Part shown: positions 1-8,839 of the stretch, one piece after another
Layout of the letters: every line of letters starts with the position of its first letter
Numbering within the stretch: the stretch's first letter is position 1
Assembly: GCA_016710465.1 (NCBI GenBank)
Contig: JADJVS010000016.1
Coordinates: 1 to 64,000 of the forward strand
Direction of reading: 5' to 3'
DNA from: Sulfuritalea sp.
GTDB lineage: Bacteria; Pseudomonadota; Gammaproteobacteria; Burkholderiales; Rhodocyclaceae
DNA length: 64,000 nt
Made by a program: the position numbers and the translations under genes
The notes under the pieces: model-generated
The model's database searches: none
Told to the model about the DNA's origin: nothing
Seen by the model: the letters and a program-made list of their open reading frames with translations, nothing else

Positions 1-669
1 GCAGGAGCGTGATGGACAGGTGCGGCATGGAAGCTGGAAACATCCACTTCGCTACGACGGCGACCCTACAGTTTGAAGTCAACGTTCTGCCTTCGCCCGG
101 ACAAGGCCATCACTGAGATCGCCATGCCATGCCCATGGCGCTAACTGCATGGGCTGGGACTGGCGTGCGCACCATCCCAGACATGGCGGCGACTGCAAGG
201 CCATCCATCATGACGACAAGGGCAAGGTCACCAACCCTGATGAACGACGGGTGCTGCGTAGACCGGCCGCGGCATCGAAGTCATCTCCGATCTGATGCAG
301 GTCCCGATCGCCGAATGAGCCTGCGTTCCTCGACATCGACAGCGATATCGAGGCCGTGTCGTCGATCTGCGTGGTGTTCGCCAAGTCGGAGGCGCTGGGC
401 ATGCTCAAGGCCGGTTACACCAAGAACAAGGTCATCGCCGCCTATTGCCTGGCGATGGCCGAGCGCGTGGTTTCGCTGGTCGAGCGCATCGGCGTCGAGG
501 AAGGTTTCTCATCACCTGCGGCATCGCCAAGAATCCGGGCGTAGTCAAGCGCATCGAGAAGCTGCCAGTATCAAGGCGATGGACACCAAGATCGGCTAGC
601 CAGATCGCCGGTGCCCCGGGTGCGGCGCTGTTCGGCTACCCAGCAATCGGAAAGCCGCGCCTGAAATAG
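1..669 (+). pseudogene. Benzoyl-CoA reductase ATPase subunit (BcrA/BcrD family), 3' part, frame-broken
   Basis: Pieces in three frames join into the C-terminal half of a BadF/BadG/BcrA/BcrD-type ATPase, which couples ATP hydrolysis to electron transfer into benzoyl-CoA reductase. Visible in order are a DCKAIHHDDKGKVTN segment, GIEVISDLMQVPI, SSICVVFAKSEALGMLKAGY (from about 360), AMAERVVSLVERIGVEEG, GGIAKNPGVVKRIEK with small breaks, and a final SQIAGAPGAALFGY ending in TAG at 667-669. The 5' end lies outside the window. At least four single-base breaks occur within 670 bases, and neighbouring genes are broken in the same way, so sequence error is likelier than a dead gene. Family assignment is firm; whether it is BcrA or BcrD is not resolved. 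The linked dch-had-oah genes support a Thauera-type pathway. Confidence 0.8.
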
Positions 670-726
670 CTGACGGGGCGGCCGGCAACTGCCACTAGGA
701 TGCGACCGGACCATCGGGGAACCGAA

Positions 727-1006
727 ATGATCGCCAACTACGGATCAAGGACGGCTCGGTGAGTACTACATCAGCATCGACACCGACAAGTGCATCTCGT
801 GCTCAGCCGGTCGCGCCTGCCTGACGGCCTGCCCGAAGTCGATGTTCAGGGACCATCACCGACGACTACGATGACGAGAGGTGACCTGGGTGAAGAAGCC
901 GAATTGCGCACCTGGCCTACGATTGTGCTGCACAAGCCGTGGGCTGGCTACACCAGCCTACCCTGCATGACCGCCTGCACGCGGCGCCATCAAGCATTCG
1001 TGGTGA
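727..1006 (+). pseudogene. Ferredoxin of the benzoyl-CoA reductase cluster, frame-broken
   Basis: With two or three one-base corrections the sequence encodes a small ferredoxin of about 93 residues, starting at ATG 727 and ending at TGA 1004-1006. Readable pieces are IDTDKCISCSAGRACLTACP, DDEVTWVKKPNCA and a last SLPCMTACTR-GAIKHSW, which carry the cysteine pattern of a two-cluster ferredoxin. In known bcr clusters such a ferredoxin is the electron donor to benzoyl-CoA reductase, and its position directly after the BcrA/D-type gene fits that job. The breaks match the error pattern of the whole first 2.5 kb. Confidence 0.7.
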
Positions 1007-1076
1007 TCGGGGGGATTCCTAAGCAACGACCAAGCGCGCGATTCCGATCGCCCAGGCCAAGACGGTCAGTCCGGAG

Positions 1077-1312
1077 GATGCCCTGCTCCGCGATGCTGGA
1101 AGCGCCAGACTACGATCGGCGAGCCGAGGCTCTCGAAATCGTCAAGAACTACCAGACGATGGGTTTGAGGTCCATGTCCAGGAGTACAAGGTCGAGGGGG
1201 ATGGTTTGCAACACCTGTTTCGACGCCGGCCAGGAAATGGGGATTGGAGATGGCACGGTCTATGCGCAAGTCGGCGGATGCTGCCCCCGACGATGAATTG
1301 TTCGAGGATTAG
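1077..1312 (+). pseudogene. Small conserved-looking protein after the ferredoxin, frame-broken
   Basis: Reading through two frame breaks gives a protein of roughly 75 residues: APDYDRRAEALEIVKNYQTMG, then FEVHVQEYKVEGDG in another frame, then CNTCFDAGQEMGIGDGTVYA, and a tail KSADAAPDDELFED that stops at 1310-1312. It holds a CNTC cysteine pair. I do not recognise a named family. Its place between the ferredoxin and the GNAT gene suggests it belongs to the benzoyl-CoA reductase gene group. The start is uncertain: ATG codons at 1077 and 1096 are both possible. Confidence 0.45.
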
Positions 1313-1361
1313 GCGCGCCCCCCGGCGTCGCCTTTACAAACTAGGTTAAAGGAGGAAAGAA

Positions 1362-1811
1362 ATGCCTGATCAGAAACGAGTGCTACGCGTGCTGCGCCAG
1401 AGCGACACGGACGCGATTGTTGCCATCGATGCCCAGCCACCGGCGAGGCGCGCCAGGAATACTACGAGCGCAAGATCGCCGGGATTCTCAACCGCGGCCA
1501 ACATCAACACCTCCATCGTCTGCGGTCGACGGCAAGGTGGCCGGCTTCCATCATGGTTACGTGTTCTTCGGCGAGTTCGGCATTGCCGACAGCACCGCGA
1601 CCATCGATACCCTGGGCGTGCATCCGGACTTCCGCAATTTGGCGTCGCCGCCGAGATGCTCGACCAGTTCATGATGAACATGAAGGCCGCCGGTGTGAAG
1701 AAGGTTTTACACCCTGGAGAACTGGAGCGACTCCCGCGCTGGAGAAGTCTCTTCTCGCGCAACAAGTTCGTGCCGTCCAAGCGTATCAACCTCGAGTACG
1801 AGCTTCCGTAA
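1362..1811 (+). pseudogene. GNAT-family N-acetyltransferase, frame-broken
   Basis: A strong ribosome site (AGGAGG near 1350) precedes ATG 1362. The start MPDQKRVLRVLRQSDTDAI and the end NKFVPSKRINLEYELP (stop 1809-1811) share one frame, while the middle, DGKVAGFHHGYVFFGEFG followed by STATIDTLGVHPDFR, lies in another. The GVHPDFR segment followed by a small-residue loop (LGVAAEMLDQFM after correction) is the acetyl-CoA-binding signature of GNAT enzymes. The full product would be about 150 residues, normal for the family. Substrate is unknown. The position suggests a role tied to the benzoyl-CoA pathway, possibly acylation control of its CoA ligases, but that is only inference. Confidence 0.65.
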
Positions 1812-1834
1812 GCAGCGAAGGCGCGGCGCAAGCC

Positions 1835-2469
1835 CATGTGGATCGATACCCACTTGTCATACGAAGTATTCGTACGACAACTGGCTCGAACCGCTGGACC
1901 TGATACGCCGCGCCAAGGCGCTGGGCCTCGACGGATCGGTGATCACCGAACACTATTCCTACGAGGCTTCGGCGCCGGTGGAGCAGGTCGGTCGCGATGA
2001 GGGCTATCTGATCCTGCGCAGGGTGGAGATTGCGACGGACAGGGGACACCTGTTGGCCTACGGGGTGGAAGACGATGGCTGGAACATCTGGGGGCGCGAC
2101 AGCTATTTGCCGCTGGAAGAGGTCATCGAGCGCATCAACGACCTCGGCGGCATCTGCGCTCCGGCCCATCCCTTCCGCAACGTGGGGCTGGCGAGCCTGA
2201 TGGAAGGACTGCTGGACTTGAAGGACATTGCCGCCGTGGAGTCGCACAACGGCGTCAATGCGGGAAAGCGACAACGACCTGGCGATCAGGACGGCCAGCC
2301 ATCTCGGCCTGCCGACACTGGGCGGCAGCGATTGCCACAAGACCCCAGCGGTTGGCCGCTGTGCGACGGAGTTTTCGCAATCGGTGCATGACATGGCGAG
2401 TTTCATCGCCGCGGTGAAGGCAGGGGCCTGCCGTGGCGCGTATTACCGGGTTATCGGGCCGGCACTTAG
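1835..2469 (+). pseudogene. PHP-domain metal-dependent phosphoesterase-like protein, frame-broken
   Basis: Starting at ATG 1835, MWIDTH carries the first metal-binding motif of PHP domains (D-x-H). After a break near 1855 the frame continues with LDLIRRAKALGLDGSVITEH, then EIATDRGHLLAYGVED, ICAPAHPFRN and, after a second break near 2265, LPTLGGSDCHKTPAVG. The GSDCH motif is the conserved C-terminal metal-binding site. The end is best placed at TAG 2467-2469 after a third break. PHP proteins hydrolyse phosphoesters with bound metal ions; this one's substrate is unknown. It sits between the GNAT gene and the large oxidoreductase. Confidence 0.65.
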
Positions 2470-2495
2470 AAGAGTCGGCGCTGGCGGTACGGCGA
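2470..2495 (+). repeat. Copy of a short dispersed repeat (AAGAGTCGGCGCTGGCG core)
   Basis: The gap between the PHP gene and the oxidoreductase begins with AAGAGTCGGCGCTGGCG, then GTACGGCGA. Near-identical copies lie between genes at 15393-15419 (-), 30478-30503 (-) and 51270-51295 (+), and inside genes at 8218-8240, 27731-27755, 29661-29684 and 56776-56800. Confidence 0.55.
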
Positions 2496-2528
2496 CGAGA
2501 AAGCCAGAAAACGGCAGGAGGAGCGGAC

Positions 2529-4808
2529 ATGAACGCGGTGCAGGAAATCAAGTGGTGGAAGGCTGCCCGGCCCAAGGACATGGGCCAATTCGGCGAGACC
2601 GTTTGCATCCATATCGACTGCAACAAGATCGAGGTGCCGGCCGGTGCCTCGGTGCTCAATGCCGCGACCAATGCCGGCATTTACATCCCGGCCCTGTGCG
2701 CCCATCCTGACCTGCCGCCGGCCATGCAGCGCGGCGCCGGTGGTGCGGGTTGCAACCTGTGCATGATCGAGCTCGAAGGCGAGCCAGGCATGCGCAAGGC
2801 CTGCTCGACCACCGTGGCCGATGGCATGCGCGTGACCACAAAGTCCGAGAAGATCTTCAAGTCACGCCAGAAAGCCTGGCCAAGACCCTCGGCCCGCATC
2901 CGCACGTTTGCCTCACCTGCCCGCAGCGCGACGGCTGCAGCCGCACCACCTGTTCCTTCGGCAATCCGCCGGAGACGCGCTGCGACATCTTCCCGACCTG
3001 CGAGTTGCGCAAGATCGCCGATTTCGTCGGTATCCCCGGCACCACGCCGGGCTACAAGCCGGCCAGCCTGCCGGTGATCAAGGACGAGCCCTTCTTTGAT
3101 CGCGACTACAACCTGTGCATCGACTGCCGCCGCTGCCTGACGGCCTGCAACGACATTCGCGGCGTCGGCTGCCTGGAAGTCAAGGAAGTCGAAACACCGC
3201 AGGGCAAGCGGACTTACGTTGGCACCATCGCCGAAACGCTGGTGGATTCCGGCTGCAAGTTCTGCCAGGCCTGCGTCACCGTCTGCCCGACCGGTGCCCT
3301 GACCGACCGCACGCTCGACCCCGCCAGGCGCGAGGAGTCGATGGTGCCCTGCAAGAGCGCCTGTCCCGCCGGCATCGACGTGCCGCGCTACGTGCAGCTC
3401 GCCGCCGAAGGCAAGTACGGCGAGGCGATTGCCGTGGTGCGCGAGAAGCTGCCCTTCCCCGGCATCGTCGGCCGCGCCTGCTTCGCCATGTGCGAAGCGG
3501 CCTGCCGTCGCGGCAAGCTCGATGATCCGCTGTCGATCCGCACGCTCAAGCGCGTGTCCGACGATAACGACACCGGCATCTGGCGCCAGTTCTCCAAGCA
3601 ACTCCCGCCGAGCGGGCGCAAGGCCGCCGTGATCGGCGCCGGCCCGGCCGGCCTGACCGTGGCCTGGTACCTGGCGAAGAAGGGCCATGCCGTCACCGTG
3701 TTCGATGCCCAGCCGTCCTCCGGCGGCATGGCGCGCTACGGCATCCCCTCATATCGCGTACCCGGCGAAGTCATCGACCGCGAAGTCGGCGAGGTGGAAA
3801 AGTTGGGCGTCAAGTTCCAGTACGACACGCGCATCGAGAACATGGACGATCTGTTCGGCCAGGGCTACGAGGCCGTGTTTATCGGCATCGGCTGCCAGGG
3901 CGGCGACACGCTCGGCATTCCCGGCGATGACCTGGCCGGCGTGATCGACAGCCCGACCTACCTGCGCGCCGCGACCATGGGCCTGGTGAATACGCCGGAT
4001 GGTCGATGCCTCCGGCCGCCGCCGCCCGGTCGATACCGGCGTGGAAGTCACCGAGGGTGTGGACCTGGTGGTCGCCGCCGTCGGCCAGCATCCGGACAAA
4101 TTCGCGGGCTTCGGCGTCGAGACCGACAAGAAGGGCCGCATCATCGTGCGCGCCGATTCCATGCTGACCAGCCGGCCCAAGGTGTATGCCGGCGGTGACG
4201 CCGTGCTCGGCCCCTCGACCCTGATCGAATCCATCGCCCAGGGCCGCGTCGCGGCCGGCGCCATGGACAGGTTGCTGGGCGGCGATGGCGACATCGAAGA
4301 GAAACTCCTTCCCGATGGCTGGGAAACCGATCCGAAGATCGGCCGTCACGAGGGCTTCAACAAGATTCGCAAGTTCCACCCGATCATGCTGGCGCCCGAG
4401 AAGCGCGCCAACTGGGACGAGGTGGAACTCGGCTTCGACGATGCCACGGCACGTGCCGAAGCGGCGCGCTGCTTCAAGTGCAACCTGGCGCCGACCATTG
4501 TCAACGCGCCCTTGCCGCCCGAGTCCTGGCTGGCGCTGGATGCCGCGACCGTGGCCGGCGTAACCACCGAGTCAGGCGTGTACCAATTGCTCGACGGCGA
4601 CAAGAAGGTGCTGGCGATCAAGGGCGTCGAGAATCTGCGCGAGGGGTTGGAGGCCATGCTCGACAAGGCCGAGATCGCGCCTTACTTCACGGCCGAGGAA
4701 GCGCCGTTCTTCAGCCAGCGCGAGAACCAGTTGGTGCAGGCCTACATGCAGCAGCACGGCAGCATGCCGCCGGGCGTCGGTGCCGATGAAATGGATGACC
4801 TCTTCTGA
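2529..4808 (+). pseudogene. Ferredoxin/NAD(P)H oxidoreductase, multi-Fe-S flavoprotein (KorC/GltD-like), with internal deletion
   Basis: Begins at ATG 2529 after GGAGGAG. Domains in order: an N-terminal [2Fe-2S] ferredoxin domain (CAHPDLPP, then CNLCMIELEG), a cysteine-rich stretch (HVCLTCPQRDGCSRTTC), two [4Fe-4S] motifs (CIDCRRCLTAC and CKFCQACVTVCP), and a glutamate-synthase-small-subunit-like flavoprotein (AVIGAGPAGLTVAWYLAKKG, later VYAGGDAVLGPSTLIESIAQG). One frame break lies near 2864. At about 3999 the text jumps from LRAATMGLVNTPDG to VDASGRRRPVDTG in another frame, so about 100 residues usual in this family, including the second dinucleotide-binding motif, are missing. The family moves electrons between NAD(P)H and ferredoxin. 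Here it could recycle the ferredoxin used by benzoyl-CoA reductase, like the gamma subunit of 2-oxoglutarate:NADP oxidoreductase. Role inferred from context. Confidence 0.7.
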
Positions 4809-5035
4809 TGGGCACCGTGATCGACTTTTACACCGCGCGCCCGCTGGCGCCGGTCGCCAAGGCCGAAGCACGTTGCCGCTGCACGCTGTGCGGCGCCGAC
4901 CTGTGGCATATCAGCGCCTCCGGCGAGGTTTGCTGCGCCGATTGTGAAACCGTCTGTCCCTACCGCATCGATGCGACATCCGGCGGCCGCCGCGCCGAGT
5001 GCGCGCTGGCTGCCAACGAACAGGAGAACCACTGA
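4808..5035 (+). CDS. Small zinc-ribbon protein (75 aa)
   Basis: A 75-residue protein that starts at ATG 4808, sharing the A of the preceding TGA stop, and ends just before dch. It has two CxxC pairs, CTLCGADLWHI and CCADCETVCP, arranged like a zinc ribbon or rubredoxin-like knuckle, and no membrane segment. I recognise no named family. Its tight coupling to the oxidoreductase upstream and dch downstream suggests it serves the benzoyl-CoA pathway. A similar short zinc-ribbon gene closes the gene block at 30280-30471, in a second CoA-thioester pathway. Confidence 0.7.
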   Translation: MGTVIDFYTARPLAPVAKAEARCRCTLCGADLWHISASGEVCCADCETVCPYRIDATSGGRRAECALAANEQENH

Positions 5036-5037
5036 AC

Positions 5038-5811
5038 ATGGCTGATTTCAAATTCATAGCCTGCGAAGAGCAGGGCGATGTACTGCGCATCGCGATCAAC
5101 CGCCCGCCCTACAACGTGCTCGACATCGCCACCATGGAAGAGATGAACACCGCTCTGGACATGGCGATGGACAACAAGACCGCCAAGGTGCTGGTGATCA
5201 CCGGCAGCGGTGACAAGACCTTCTCCTCGGGTGTCGATGTGATGGATCACACGCCGGACAAGGTGGTGAAGATGATCGACGTCTTTCACGGCCTGCTGAA
5301 GCGCCTGATGCTGGTGCCGATCCCGACCATCGCGGTGGTCAACGGTCCGGCGCTGGGCGGCGGCTGCGAGCTGGCGATCGCCTGCGACATGGTGGTCGCC
5401 TCGGAAAAGGCCAAGTTCGGCCAGCCCGAGATCAAGCTCGGCGTCTTTCCGCCGATCGCCGCGATACTCTTGCCGCGCCAGGTGCCGATGACCAAGGTCA
5501 TGGAACTGCTGCTTGGCGGCGGCATCATCGATGCGAAGGAAGCGCACCGCATCGGCATGGTGAATGCCGTGTTTCCGGCGGAGAACTTCGCCGCCGATGC
5601 CGCCAGGTACCTCGAACAATTCACCACGCTGTCGCGCGTGGCGCTGCTGCACACCAAAAAGGCCGTCAAGGAAGCCGCCAACCGGCCCTTCTACGAAGCC
5701 CTGCACCACGTCGAGCACCACTACCTGCACGAGCTGATGGGTACCGAGGATGCGGTGGAAGGCCTGAATTCGTTCATGGAAAAGCGCAAACCCGTCTGGA
5801 AGAACAAATAG
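5038..5811 (+). CDS. dch: Cyclohexa-1,5-dienecarbonyl-CoA hydratase
   Basis: A 257-residue enoyl-CoA hydratase/isomerase-family protein starting at ATG 5038, three bases after the zinc-ribbon stop, with AGGAGA upstream. Crotonase hallmarks are the oxyanion-hole segments SSGVDVMD and NGPALGGGCELAIACDM. In the benzoyl-CoA pathway Dch adds water to the dienoyl-CoA made by benzoyl-CoA reductase, giving 6-hydroxycyclohex-1-ene-1-carbonyl-CoA. The assignment rests on the sequence type together with the directly following had and oah genes, which catalyse the next two steps. Cytoplasmic; reading frame intact. Confidence 0.92.
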   Translation: MADFKFIACEEQGDVLRIAINRPPYNVLDIATMEEMNTALDMAMDNKTAKVLVITGSGDKTFSSGVDVMDHTPDKVVKMIDVFHGLLKRLMLVPIPTIAVVNGPALGGGCELAIACDMVVASEKAKFGQPEIKLGVFPPIAAILLPRQVPMTKVMELLLGGGIIDAKEAHRIGMVNAVFPAENFAADAARYLEQFTTLSRVALLHTKKAVKEAANRPFYEALHHVEHHYLHELMGTEDAVEGLNSFMEKRKPVWKNK

Positions 5812-5816
5812 GAGAC

Positions 5817-6899
5817 ATGATGATTCCAAGCACCATCAAGACCTGGCAGATGACCGTACCGGGGACGCTGACAAAAACCGAAATCCCGGTGCCGCAACTG
5901 CAGCCCGGCGAAGTGCTGGTCGAGGTCAAGGGCTGTGGCGTCTGCCATACCGACCTGTCCTACTTCTACATGGGTGTGCGCACCGACCATCCGCCTCCGC
6001 TGTCGCTGGGCCACGAGATATCGGGTGTCGTCGTCGCCGCGCATGAGGCAACTGCGGCGAGCTACATCGGCAAGGAAGTCATCATTCCTGCCGTGCTTCC
6101 CTGCAACAAGTGCGAGCTGTGCAAGACCGGACGCGGCAATCGTTGCCTGGCGCAGAAGATGCCCGGCAATTCGATGGGCATCTACGGCGGCTACTCCAGC
6201 CATATTCCGGTGCCGGCGGTCGACCTGTGCATCGTCGGCAATCGCGGCAAGGTGCCGCTGGAGCATCTGTCGGTGATCGCCGACGCGGTGACCACGCCCT
6301 ACCAGGCCGGGCGTCGTGCGCGCCTGGCGGCCGGTGATCGCGTCATCGTCATCGGCGCGGCCGGCGGCGTCGGCAGCTTCATGACCCAGGTGGCCAAGGG
6401 CATGGGCGCCGGCACGGTGATCGGCATCGATATCAACGAGGAAAAGCTCGAGTTCATGAAGGGCTACGGTGCCGACTTCACCATCAACCCCAAGGGCAAG
6501 ACGCCCAAGGAAGTGAAGGAGATCTTCAAGGCCTACTGCAAGGAAAAGGGCATCCCCTCGAACTACGGCTGGAAAATCTTCGAGGTGACCGGTACCAAGC
6601 CCGGCCAGGAACTGGCGCTGTCGCTGCTTTCCTTTACCGGCATGCTGATGGTGGTCGGCTACGGCACCGACGAGACTTCCTACATGCTGTCCAAGCTGAT
6701 GGCCTTCGATGCCGAACTGATTGGCACCTGGGGCTGCCCGCCGGAGTTCTATCCGCAGGTGCTGGAGATGTGCCTCGACGGCCGCATCAACCTCGGCCCC
6801 TTCGTCGAAACGCGGCCCATGAGCCAGATCGAACAGGTGTTCGACGAGGCCCACCACGGCAAGCTCAAGCGCCGCGTGATCCTGACCCCCGATTTCTGA
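5817..6899 (+). CDS. had: 6-hydroxycyclohex-1-ene-1-carbonyl-CoA dehydrogenase
   Basis: A 360-residue zinc-type alcohol dehydrogenase. The catalytic-zinc segment CGVCHTDLSYF and the GHEISG motif lie near residues 40-70, the structural-zinc cysteines in CNKCELCKTGRGNRC near 97-111, and the NAD-binding GAAGGVGSF after residue 180. Had oxidises the 6-hydroxy group of the cyclohexene carboxyl-CoA with NAD. The gene begins five bases after dch, with AGGAGA before two in-frame ATGs (5817 and 5820); either could be used. The dch-had-oah order is the conserved core of the Thauera-type pathway. Confidence 0.93.
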   Translation: MMIPSTIKTWQMTVPGTLTKTEIPVPQLQPGEVLVEVKGCGVCHTDLSYFYMGVRTDHPPPLSLGHEISGVVVAAHEATAASYIGKEVIIPAVLPCNKCELCKTGRGNRCLAQKMPGNSMGIYGGYSSHIPVPAVDLCIVGNRGKVPLEHLSVIADAVTTPYQAGRRARLAAGDRVIVIGAAGGVGSFMTQVAKGMGAGTVIGIDINEEKLEFMKGYGADFTINPKGKTPKEVKEIFKAYCKEKGIPSNYGWKIFEVTGTKPGQELALSLLSFTGMLMVVGYGTDETSYMLSKLMAFDAELIGTWGCPPEFYPQVLEMCLDGRINLGPFVETRPMSQIEQVFDEAHHGKLKRRVILTPDF

Positions 6900-6938
6900 C
6901 GGCATCACATTTAACCGAATTCACAGAGGAGAAACAAC

Positions 6939-8069
6939 ATGGCATTGGAATGGCTACGCAGGGAAAATGACCTCAAGGATCACCAGCTCATCGACAACAG
7001 CCACTTCGGCACCGAAGCGCCGACGGTGATCTACGAAGAGCGTCCGGTGCTGGACGACAAGGGAGCCGCGGTTGCCGGCCTGTACTCGGCCTGGATCTGG
7101 CTCAACAATCCGACCCAGTACAACTCCTACACCACCGACATGGTCAAGGGCGTCATCGCCGGCATGCAGCGCGCATCGAGCGACCGCAAGATCGTCGCCG
7201 TGGTGTTCACCGCCGTCGGCGACAAGGCCTTTTGTACCGGCGGCAACACCGCCGAGTATTCCGCCTACTACTCCAAGCGCCCCAACGAGTACGGCGAGTA
7301 CATGGACCTGTTCAACGCCATGGTCGACGGCATCCTCAACTGCAAGAAGCCGGTGATCAGCCGCGTCAATGGCATGCGCGTGGCCGGCGGCCAGGAAATC
7401 GGCATGGCGACCGACATCACGGTGACCTCCGACCTCGCCGTCTTCGGCCAGGCGGGCCCCAAGCACGGCTCGGCCCCGGTCGGCGGCTCGACCGACTTCC
7501 TGCCCTGGTTCCTGTCGATGGAAGATGCGATGTACAACTGCATCTCCTGCGAGACCTGGAGCGCCTACAAGATGAAGTCCAAGGGCCTCGTCACCAAGGC
7601 CGTGCCGGTGCTGAAGAAGGATGGCCAGTGGGTGAGAAATCCGCTGGTGCGCACCGACACCTATGTCGATGACGGCGATATCGTCTATGGCGAGCCGATT
7701 GCCGCCGACAAGGTCGCCGCCGCCAAGGCCCTGATGGCCGAGTGCAAGACCGATTTCGAACTGCTCGACGCCGAGGTCAATCGCCTGGTGTGGAAGTTCG
7801 CCAACCTGTTCCCGAATTGCCTGATCAACTCGATCGACGGCATCCGCGGCAAGAAGAAGTTCTTCTGGGACCAGATGAAGCTGCCGAACCGCCATTGGCT
7901 CGCCGCCAACATGAACCACGAAGCCTGGCTCGGCTTCAATGCCTTCGACGCCAAGAAGCCGACCGGCAAGGATGTCATCGACTTCATCAAGTTCCGCCAG
8001 TTGGTGGCCGAAGGCGCGCTGTTCGACGACAAGTTCGCCGAGCAGGTGATGGCCAAGCCGAAAGCCTGA
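6939..8069 (+). CDS. oah: 6-oxocyclohex-1-ene-1-carbonyl-CoA hydrolase
   Basis: A 376-residue crotonase-superfamily enzyme, longer than a usual hydratase as expected for Oah. Typical features are the N-terminal LKDHQLIDNSHFG, the oxyanion segments FCTGGNTAEYSAYYSKRP and NGMRVAGGQEIGMATD, and GPKHGSAPVGGSTDFLP. Oah hydrates the ring ketone and opens the ring by hydrolysis, giving 3-hydroxypimelyl-CoA. An AGAGGAG ribosome site lies in the 39-base gap after had. The frame is intact. Family members are diagnostic markers of anaerobic benzoyl-CoA degradation. Confidence 0.94.
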   Translation: MALEWLRRENDLKDHQLIDNSHFGTEAPTVIYEERPVLDDKGAAVAGLYSAWIWLNNPTQYNSYTTDMVKGVIAGMQRASSDRKIVAVVFTAVGDKAFCTGGNTAEYSAYYSKRPNEYGEYMDLFNAMVDGILNCKKPVISRVNGMRVAGGQEIGMATDITVTSDLAVFGQAGPKHGSAPVGGSTDFLPWFLSMEDAMYNCISCETWSAYKMKSKGLVTKAVPVLKKDGQWVRNPLVRTDTYVDDGDIVYGEPIAADKVAAAKALMAECKTDFELLDAEVNRLVWKFANLFPNCLINSIDGIRGKKKFFWDQMKLPNRHWLAANMNHEAWLGFNAFDAKKPTGKDVIDFIKFRQLVAEGALFDDKFAEQVMAKPKA

Positions 8070-8071
8070 TC

Positions 8072-8818
8072 GTGCAGTTGAAAGACAAGGTTGCTTTCGT
8101 CACGGGCGCCGGGCAGGGCATCGGTGCCTGTGTCGCCACTGCATACGCCCGCGAGGGCGCCAAAGTCGCGGTGATCGACATGAATGGCGAAGCAGCGGAG
8201 AAAGTTGCCGCGGAAATAGTCGGCGCTGGCGGTACGGCGATCGGCATTGCCTGCGACGTGTCGAGCCGCGAGCAGGTCGAAGCCGCCGCGGCCAAGGCCA
8301 ATGCTGCCTGGGGTCGCATCGACATCCTGGTGAACAACGCTGGCATCACGCGCACAGCGATGCTGCACAAGATGACGCCGGAGCAGTGGAACCAGGTGGT
8401 CGGCGTGCATCTGACCGGCGCCTTCAACTGCCTGCAGGCGGTGGTTGGCGGCATGATCGAACGCAAGTACGGCCGCATCATCTACGTAACCTCGGCCGCC
8501 GGGGTGCTGGGCACCATCGGCCAGATCAACTACAGCGCGGCAAAGGCCGGTATTCTTGGCATGACCAAGAGCACGGCGAAGGAATTGGCGCGCTACAACA
8601 TCACCGCCAACGCCATCGCTCCGGGGGCGGCGACGCCGATGACGGAAGTGATCCGCACCGACGAAAAGTTCAAGGACAAGTACCTCGACCGCATTCCGCT
8701 GGGTCGTTGGGCCGAACCGGAGGAAATTGCGCCGGTGTTCCTGTTCTTCGCCTCGGATGCATCGGCCTACGTTACCGGCCAAATCCTCGCCGCCGACGGC
8801 GGCATGACAATTCACTGA
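8072..8818 (+). CDS. Short-chain dehydrogenase, probable 3-hydroxypimelyl-CoA dehydrogenase
   Basis: A 248-residue SDR starting at GTG 8072, directly after the oah stop. Signatures: the NAD(P)-binding GAGQGIG near residue 13, NNAG near 88, the catalytic Ser in VTSAAG, and YSAAK. The C-terminal GQILAADGG is typical of FabG-like enzymes. Because it follows oah and precedes glutaryl-CoA dehydrogenase, oxidation of 3-hydroxypimelyl-CoA (the Oah product) on the way to glutaryl-CoA is the most likely reaction; this is inference from position. A FabG-type acetoacetyl-CoA reductase is the alternative. No thiolase gene is present here, so that step must be encoded elsewhere. Confidence 0.8.
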   Translation: MQLKDKVAFVTGAGQGIGACVATAYAREGAKVAVIDMNGEAAEKVAAEIVGAGGTAIGIACDVSSREQVEAAAAKANAAWGRIDILVNNAGITRTAMLHKMTPEQWNQVVGVHLTGAFNCLQAVVGGMIERKYGRIIYVTSAAGVLGTIGQINYSAAKAGILGMTKSTAKELARYNITANAIAPGAATPMTEVIRTDEKFKDKYLDRIPLGRWAEPEEIAPVFLFFASDASAYVTGQILAADGGMTIH

Positions 8819-8839
8819 ACACTGAAGGAAGGAATCGCG

